Shown here one piece after another: positions 60,095 to 64,000 of a stretch of DNA of 64,000 nt. The stretch's first letter is position 1, and each line of letters opens with the position of its first letter. Source of the DNA: Pigmentiphaga humi (GTDB taxonomy: Bacteria; Pseudomonadota; Gammaproteobacteria; Burkholderiales; Burkholderiaceae_B); NCBI RefSeq assembly GCF_900606115.1, contig NZ_UWPJ01000029.1:1-64000 (forward strand). The letters are read 5' to 3'. The position numbers were made by a program, and so were the translations under genes. Below the pieces are notes generated by a model. That model did no database searches. It worked only from the letters and a program-made list of their open reading frames with translations, and had not been told where the DNA came from.

Positions 60095-61537
60095 CTACTC
60101 GATCACCACGTAGAACGGGTCGCTCTTTCCCAAAAACCTGTCGTCGACCTTGCGGATCAGGAAAGCCTCGACCATATGGACCCCCCGATAGGACAACTGC
60201 TCCCACCGAATACCTGGTTCGTCGGAGCGGTAGTAGTCGCCACGCAGCGCGTTGGCACGGCGCGCAATCTCATCCGTGTTCGTCACACGCCATTCGACCT
60301 TGTAGGTCTCCGGGAAAGGAAGCCCGAGATTGTTGCTGGCGTTGAAGCGCACCCAGTATCCAGGCTGCGTGGGCGCGAGCGAGGCAAGCGGACGGACAAG
60401 CTGCCCATAGCGGGATGTCCACAACTGCGCACCGACATTCACGGTCAGTCGCGAGCCTTCAGTTGATCGCCATCGTGGGCGGCGCATGTGCGGCAGACGA
60501 TCAAAGCCACTAGGCAGGGCCGCACGGCCGATCTTCTTCACCAGTGCCACCAGATCGGCCACGCCGGCTAACACGGGGCTTCCCCGAACGGCGGACAGCG
60601 CAGCTTCGCTAACCTTGCCAGCCTTTTCAGCAGCCTCCCGAACGGCAAAGTCCTCACCGAAGACACGCTGCCACTTCCCGATGCTTTCCTCCCTGTCCGT
60701 CTCGTCGTAGGCGTCATCGATCCACCCGCGGTACAGATTGATCTTCGAGCGGAAGTTCGAATACTTGGTGTCGTCCCAGGCAGTGCTTTGGATCTCCTGG
60801 AACAGCATGGGATTGCGCACTGTTGGCTTGCTCGGGTTGGCCTGCAACCAATCATCGAGCCGATCGATCAGCGTCTTGAGCGTCGTGGGAACATCCACGA
60901 AACCTGCAGCTCCTTTGTCGGTCGCGTACACATGCTTGCCGAGCAGCGTCGTCAGCAGGAACGAAGGACAGGTGAAGTTGGTCTTGATGTCCCTTAGGTA
61001 CTTCAGCAACCGCGTGGCCTTGCGGAAGTTGTTGTTTCCGCAGATGTTGTTGCGCTCGATCAGCCAGCCCGTGTAGTCGAGCGGATTCGACTTTTCGAAG
61101 AGATTAGTGTCGCGATTGCAAACCTCCCAGATACCTGTTTGTAGGCGCTCCCTCACACAGGGTGCCACGTCGATCTTGCGCTCGCCAGCGTACTCAATAG
61201 TGATGCAGTGCGAGTAGCGCCTGATCTTGTCCTTGTACAGCCCGAGCTTGCCCATCTCCGCATACAGTTCGTTGATATAGTCCTTCGCCTCCCAGCCCGC
61301 GACCGGCTTCACATAAACCAGCAAATCCGCATCGAACGGGTCTCCAGGCAGCGGTTTGATGATGGTCTTGTGAGCCCATGACCCTTGTGCGGCGAAGCCG
61401 ACGATGGATGGCTTCCAGTCCAGCCCCCGCACAGCCGTCTTGATGGCTTCGATGCTGCTTTCGAGCTGATCGAAGCGCGTGCTGTTGAGGTTGACCGTAT
61501 CGTTCAGGAAGGTGTTGAAGTCTTGGACCAGTTTCAT
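60095..61537 (-). CDS. CBASS CD-NTase (SMODS nucleotidyltransferase) with C-terminal AGS-C domain
   Basis: Predicted cyclic oligonucleotide synthase of a CBASS anti-phage system. The 480-residue product has the Pol-beta NTase motif GSWAHKTIIKP (Gly52-Ser53), the metal pair in DPFDADLLVYV (Asp69, Asp71) and the third Asp in RKIDVAPCVRE (Asp123). An OAS-like helical region follows. Residues about 365-480 match the AGS-C sensor domain (ALRGDYYRSDEPGIRWEQLSY, then RGVHMVEAFLI). It ends VVIE, not with the terminal Gly used by canonical type II CBASS. It starts 14 bases after the S-4TM stop. Confidence 0.85.
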   Translation of the reverse strand: MKLVQDFNTFLNDTVNLNSTRFDQLESSIEAIKTAVRGLDWKPSIVGFAAQGSWAHKTIIKPLPGDPFDADLLVYVKPVAGWEAKDYINELYAEMGKLGLYKDKIRRYSHCITIEYAGERKIDVAPCVRERLQTGIWEVCNRDTNLFEKSNPLDYTGWLIERNNICGNNNFRKATRLLKYLRDIKTNFTCPSFLLTTLLGKHVYATDKGAAGFVDVPTTLKTLIDRLDDWLQANPSKPTVRNPMLFQEIQSTAWDDTKYSNFRSKINLYRGWIDDAYDETDREESIGKWQRVFGEDFAVREAAEKAGKVSEAALSAVRGSPVLAGVADLVALVKKIGRAALPSGFDRLPHMRRPRWRSTEGSRLTVNVGAQLWTSRYGQLVRPLASLAPTQPGYWVRFNASNNLGLPFPETYKVEWRVTNTDEIARRANALRGDYYRSDEPGIRWEQLSYRGVHMVEAFLIRKVDDRFLGKSDPFYVVIE

Positions 61538-61551
61538 TCGTCTTCCCGCCT

Positions 61552-62460
61552 TCAGTGCACGTTGCCGGACACGCGCAGTTCACGCACCCAGTGGTCCGCG
61601 CCAGCGTTCATGCGCTCTTCCATCTGCTTGCGCAAGAGGTTGTAGACCCAGTCGAAGATCAATGGGCTGGAAGCTCGGTGGTTGAAGATGGCGTCTTGCA
61701 GTTCGCGCGACCACATGCTGATCTCCTGTTCCTTTGCACCGCTGCGGGAGCGCTCCCAGAGCTTCTTGACCTCATCGTTCAGATGGTCCAGCAACTCAAT
61801 GGTCGCGGCCTGCCGGTTGCATTCCCTGAGCGCCCAGATCATCACCGGCGTCATCGGGGCCAGCGTGGAGAGCACGAAGGTCGTCATGGTGTGATCGATG
61901 GCAAGTGATACGACCCCAGCCGCCGCGATCAGCACCACGCAGCCTGTCAAGAGAACGCGTCTGTAGCGCTTGCGCAAAGCGCTGTCGTACCAGAGATTGG
62001 TGCGCTGGCACACCAGCCTTGCTAGATGGAGCGGCAGTTCTTTGACGGCGAGCGGATACCAGTTGATCAGCCGTTGCTCATCCTTGTCACTGAGCCTCTT
62101 GCATGCATCGGCAAAGACATCTTCGGGGTCAATGCGATTGCCGACGAGGAAGGTGTTCCAGTCCATCTGCAACACCGTGCAGTCGAAATCCTCTTGCAGC
62201 TTGGCTGCATTCTTGAGCTGCGCACGGTGCCAGCGATCGAGAAGCAGAACCTCCAGGAAGCTGAACATCAGGGCGGCGAACGCGATGAACGGCTTTGAAG
62301 GGAGGAGCAAGGCTGACACGATCAGGCCGATGATCGGGAACACGAGCGAGATGATTAGGCTCACCGCTTGCACATTTTTGGCCCTGCGGTAGATCAGCGT
62401 CCTGGCACGCAGCAAGTTGAGCATGCGCGTCTCCACCTGCTTCTGGTCGATTTTATTCAT
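61552..62460 (-). CDS. S-4TM effector, SMODS-associated four-transmembrane protein
   Basis: Predicted membrane-disrupting effector of the CBASS operon, activated by the cyclic nucleotide. The 302-residue product has two pairs of hydrophobic helices: residues about 33-52 and 57-75, then about 170-190 and 192-210. Between them sits a cytoplasmic region with LQEDFDCTVLQMDWNTFLVG and the family signature RLVCQRTNLWYDSALRKRYR. A basic, partly coiled C-terminal tail ends SGNVH. Its two-pair topology fits S-4TM (PF18159). It precedes the CD-NTase gene. Confidence 0.82.
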   Translation of the reverse strand: MNKIDQKQVETRMLNLLRARTLIYRRAKNVQAVSLIISLVFPIIGLIVSALLLPSKPFIAFAALMFSFLEVLLLDRWHRAQLKNAAKLQEDFDCTVLQMDWNTFLVGNRIDPEDVFADACKRLSDKDEQRLINWYPLAVKELPLHLARLVCQRTNLWYDSALRKRYRRVLLTGCVVLIAAAGVVSLAIDHTMTTFVLSTLAPMTPVMIWALRECNRQAATIELLDHLNDEVKKLWERSRSGAKEQEISMWSRELQDAIFNHRASSPLIFDWVYNLLRKQMEERMNAGADHWVRELRVSGNVH

Positions 62461-62517
62461 GCTGCTCTCTGCTTCTTGCGTCGTTGCTGTCGTTATGCGA
62501 TCTCAGTCGTCGCTGGC

Positions 62518-62973
62518 TTAGGCCCAGCGCTTCTTGCGTAGCTGCGGATGCTCGCCGCCGCCAGCCCATACCCCAGTGGTCAGCCAGTTCTCGAAGTGCC
62601 ACAGCCACTCCGAAGTCCAGGCGATGTAGGTGTCGACCAGCTTCATCTGCGGTACCCACTCACGCTGTTTCGGCCACCAGAGACAAAGCTTGGTGCCGGG
62701 GCCGTTGTTGGGGTAGATATGGGGCAGCGCAACTTCGTCGGTCAGAGTCGTCAGGTCAGGACTTAGTACGAACATTTCTGGTGGGCGCGAATCGGGTGTC
62801 AAGCGCAGTTCACATTCGTAGACACGACCGAAGTCGCTTGGTGCTAGATGGAATCGATAGCGCAGGGCGCGACCTGACAGAAACATCAGCCGGGCACCAT
62901 CAAGAGGCAAGGTGCGCAGTTCCATGGCTCGCTGGGCCAAGGTCGGTATGGGCGGAGCCGGGTAAGGCGTCAT
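62518..62973 (-). CDS. Stand-alone E2-like protein of short type II CBASS
   Basis: A 151-residue protein with the bacterial E2-like signature: PHIYPNNGPGTKLCLWWPKQ, where Cys97 is the expected catalytic residue, and IAWTSEWLWHFENWLTTGVW followed by AGGGEHP. In short type II CBASS, E2-only (Cap2-like) proteins conjugate the CD-NTase to cellular targets and raise its activity, without a separate E1. Its ATG overlaps the TGA of the upstream nucleotidyltransferase by one base (TGATG), so the two are translationally coupled. Confidence 0.75.
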   Translation of the reverse strand: MTPYPAPPIPTLAQRAMELRTLPLDGARLMFLSGRALRYRFHLAPSDFGRVYECELRLTPDSRPPEMFVLSPDLTTLTDEVALPHIYPNNGPGTKLCLWWPKQREWVPQMKLVDTYIAWTSEWLWHFENWLTTGVWAGGGEHPQLRKKRWA

Positions 62974-64000
62974 CAGTGGCCGAAATACGTATGAGGTCGC
63001 GCTGCGACACTGACCGGTGCGGCTACCGCCGACGAGATCAGCGTCACCCGGCCAGCAGCGTGACTAGTCTGGCGCCGCTGGGTCTGGTCCTGCTGGATAG
63101 CGCCCGCGCAGCGAGGTCCGAATGCGCTCTCCAGCGCCTTGAGCAAGACATCCATGCCCTGGTGATTCTCGATGGCATGCAAGATGCGTTTCAGATCCTC
63201 GATCAGGCGGCGGTGCCACGCCCAGAACGCCTCCTGCCGCGCCGAAGAATTCATGCCGCCGGCCAGGTTGTCTCGGGGGGCGGACGGGTTGGGCAGAACC
63301 CATTTTTCGGAACTGTCGGAGCAGGAAATCCGCTCGAAGTGCAGCGGCATCCGTTCCACGATATCGAGCAGCAACTCCAGGGGACTCTCGTGCGGCTGCG
63401 GCGCTTCTACCGCGTAGGCCATCGCGGCCAGCGTCGTCAGGAAGACGGACGAAGGCGCCATGTCTTGGCTCCCCTGCGCAACGCCGAAGGCTACATTGCG
63501 GTGCAGCTTCAACAGTTGCACCAGTCGGCACAGTAATCGGTCAAACACTTCCTGCGCATCAGGCAGCGGCGCCACTTCCGCGCGCGTCACCGAATCCATC
63601 GCCTCCGAGAAGCGCACCACGTCTGTGAAATTTGGCGAGATCGCGGCAGCGATATCGAAATGCTTCGCGTACCCGCGCGGGTTCGTCGAGTCGAAGAGCC
63701 GCAGTTCGCGGTCAGGGATGAGGCCGTGTGTCTCGCCGAACGGCGCGGCCAACAACGGCGAGTCAATGACCGGCGCGATGTCGGCACACATGCCTTCGGC
63801 GTATTCCAGCGTCGCACAACGTTCCCAGCGGCGCAGCTGGAGGCCATGCGCATCGGCGTAGCGGGACAAGGCGCGATGCAGTCGGTCGAGAAGCAAGGCT
63901 GGTCCGTGCTCACCGTCATACTTGTGACGCGCCCCAGATGCCAGGCGTGCGATCAGATCGATGTCGAAACCCTCCCGCGAGCCATCGCGGGGCCGCACGA
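62973..64000 (-). CDS. Second Pol-beta nucleotidyltransferase of the CBASS operon (5' end beyond the window)
   Basis: At least 341 residues; the frame is open to the edge and no convincing start is visible. The visible part begins in RPRDGSREGFDIDLIARL, so the Gly-Ser motif of the NTase fold should lie just outside. The metal pair (Asp12 and Asp14 of the visible part) and third Asp (Asp73 in EGMCADIAPVID) are intact, so it looks catalytic. No AGS-C domain is present. The tail after about residue 300 is disordered and Gln/Arg/Ala-rich, ending HTYFGH. It is the first gene visible in the operon. Confidence 0.75.
   Translation of the reverse strand, partial: VRPRDGSREGFDIDLIARLASGARHKYDGEHGPALLLDRLHRALSRYADAHGLQLRRWERCATLEYAEGMCADIAPVIDSPLLAAPFGETHGLIPDRELRLFDSTNPRGYAKHFDIAAAISPNFTDVVRFSEAMDSVTRAEVAPLPDAQEVFDRLLCRLVQLLKLHRNVAFGVAQGSQDMAPSSVFLTTLAAMAYAVEAPQPHESPLELLLDIVERMPLHFERISCSDSSEKWVLPNPSAPRDNLAGGMNSSARQEAFWAWHRRLIEDLKRILHAIENHQGMDVLLKALESAFGPRCAGAIQQDQTQRRQTSHAAGRVTLISSAVAAPVSVAARPHTYFGH

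Noticed and set aside
62973-64000. Edge nucleotidyltransferase as a MNT-type antitoxin or kanamycin nucleotidyltransferase
   Set aside because: It is longer than MNT proteins, has no HEPN partner, and is coupled to an E2-like gene in a CBASS setting.
1-64000. CRISPR arrays, rRNA operons and insertion sequences
   Set aside because: No regularly spaced repeats, rRNA sequence or transposase with terminal inverted repeats was found.

Overview
The window is high-G+C betaproteobacterial DNA, most likely from Bordetella (Alcaligenaceae). The strongest reason is the eight Bug-type periplasmic solute receptors (TctC/TTT family), each sitting beside catabolic genes; this paralogue expansion is a hallmark of Bordetella and its relatives. 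Housekeeping genes (mltD, gloB, dnaQ, iscS, trmB, thiS, ada) and a DUF1185 gene fit the same assignment. No insertion sequences, rRNA genes or CRISPR arrays were seen. Genus and species are inference only.

Layout. 1-8.8 kb is backbone: mltD, gloB, a SAM methyltransferase, an RND efflux adaptor/pump pair, dnaQ and tRNA-Val(CAC). 8.8-16 kb is a catabolic cluster with an IclR regulator, FAH-family protein, hpaH hydratase, RidA protein, a LigI-like and a LigJ-like hydrolase/hydratase and a Bug receptor on the minus strand, with the hpaI aldolase divergent. 16-20.3 kb is backbone again: ada with a degraded zinc site, vanZ-like, iscS, trmB, thiS. 20.3-24.1 kb carries a MarR regulator, an ACMSD-like amidohydrolase, a Bug receptor and a GST, with a 48-bp palindrome in front of the structural genes. 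24.3-36.4 kb holds a SsuA/NMT1-type receptor, a Na/phosphate symporter, an IpdAB-like pair with an acetoacetyl-CoA synthetase and two Bug receptors, then an FMN 2-hydroxyacid dehydrogenase with its own Bug receptor. 36.4-44.8 kb contains two LysR regulators, cysJ, cysI, an LsfA-type 1-Cys peroxiredoxin and a FUSC exporter. 45-53.5 kb is a GntR-led operon (VOC protein, FAH hydrolase, Bug, DUF1185, quinone oxidoreductase, YgiD dioxygenase) divergent from a Bug-amidase pair. 53.6-58.1 kb holds two small conserved genes and a LysR/CocE-hydrolase/Bug set.

The right end is accessory DNA inserted at tRNA-Gly(CCC) (58325-58398). A decayed P4-type integrase follows the tRNA: its start codon is gone, it has an internal stop, and its middle is deleted. 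Next comes a minus-strand anti-phage operon of CBASS type. In transcription order it has a Pol-beta nucleotidyltransferase that runs off the window, a stand-alone E2-like protein, a four-transmembrane S-4TM effector, and a CD-NTase with a C-terminal AGS-C sensor domain. Two nucleotidyltransferases in one operon, the first overlapping the E2 gene and no E1 visible, make this the most unusual system in the window.

Metabolic genes work as small modules: a local regulator, a Bug receptor to capture a carboxylate, and two to five enzymes to degrade it. Substrates are not determinable from sequence alone.
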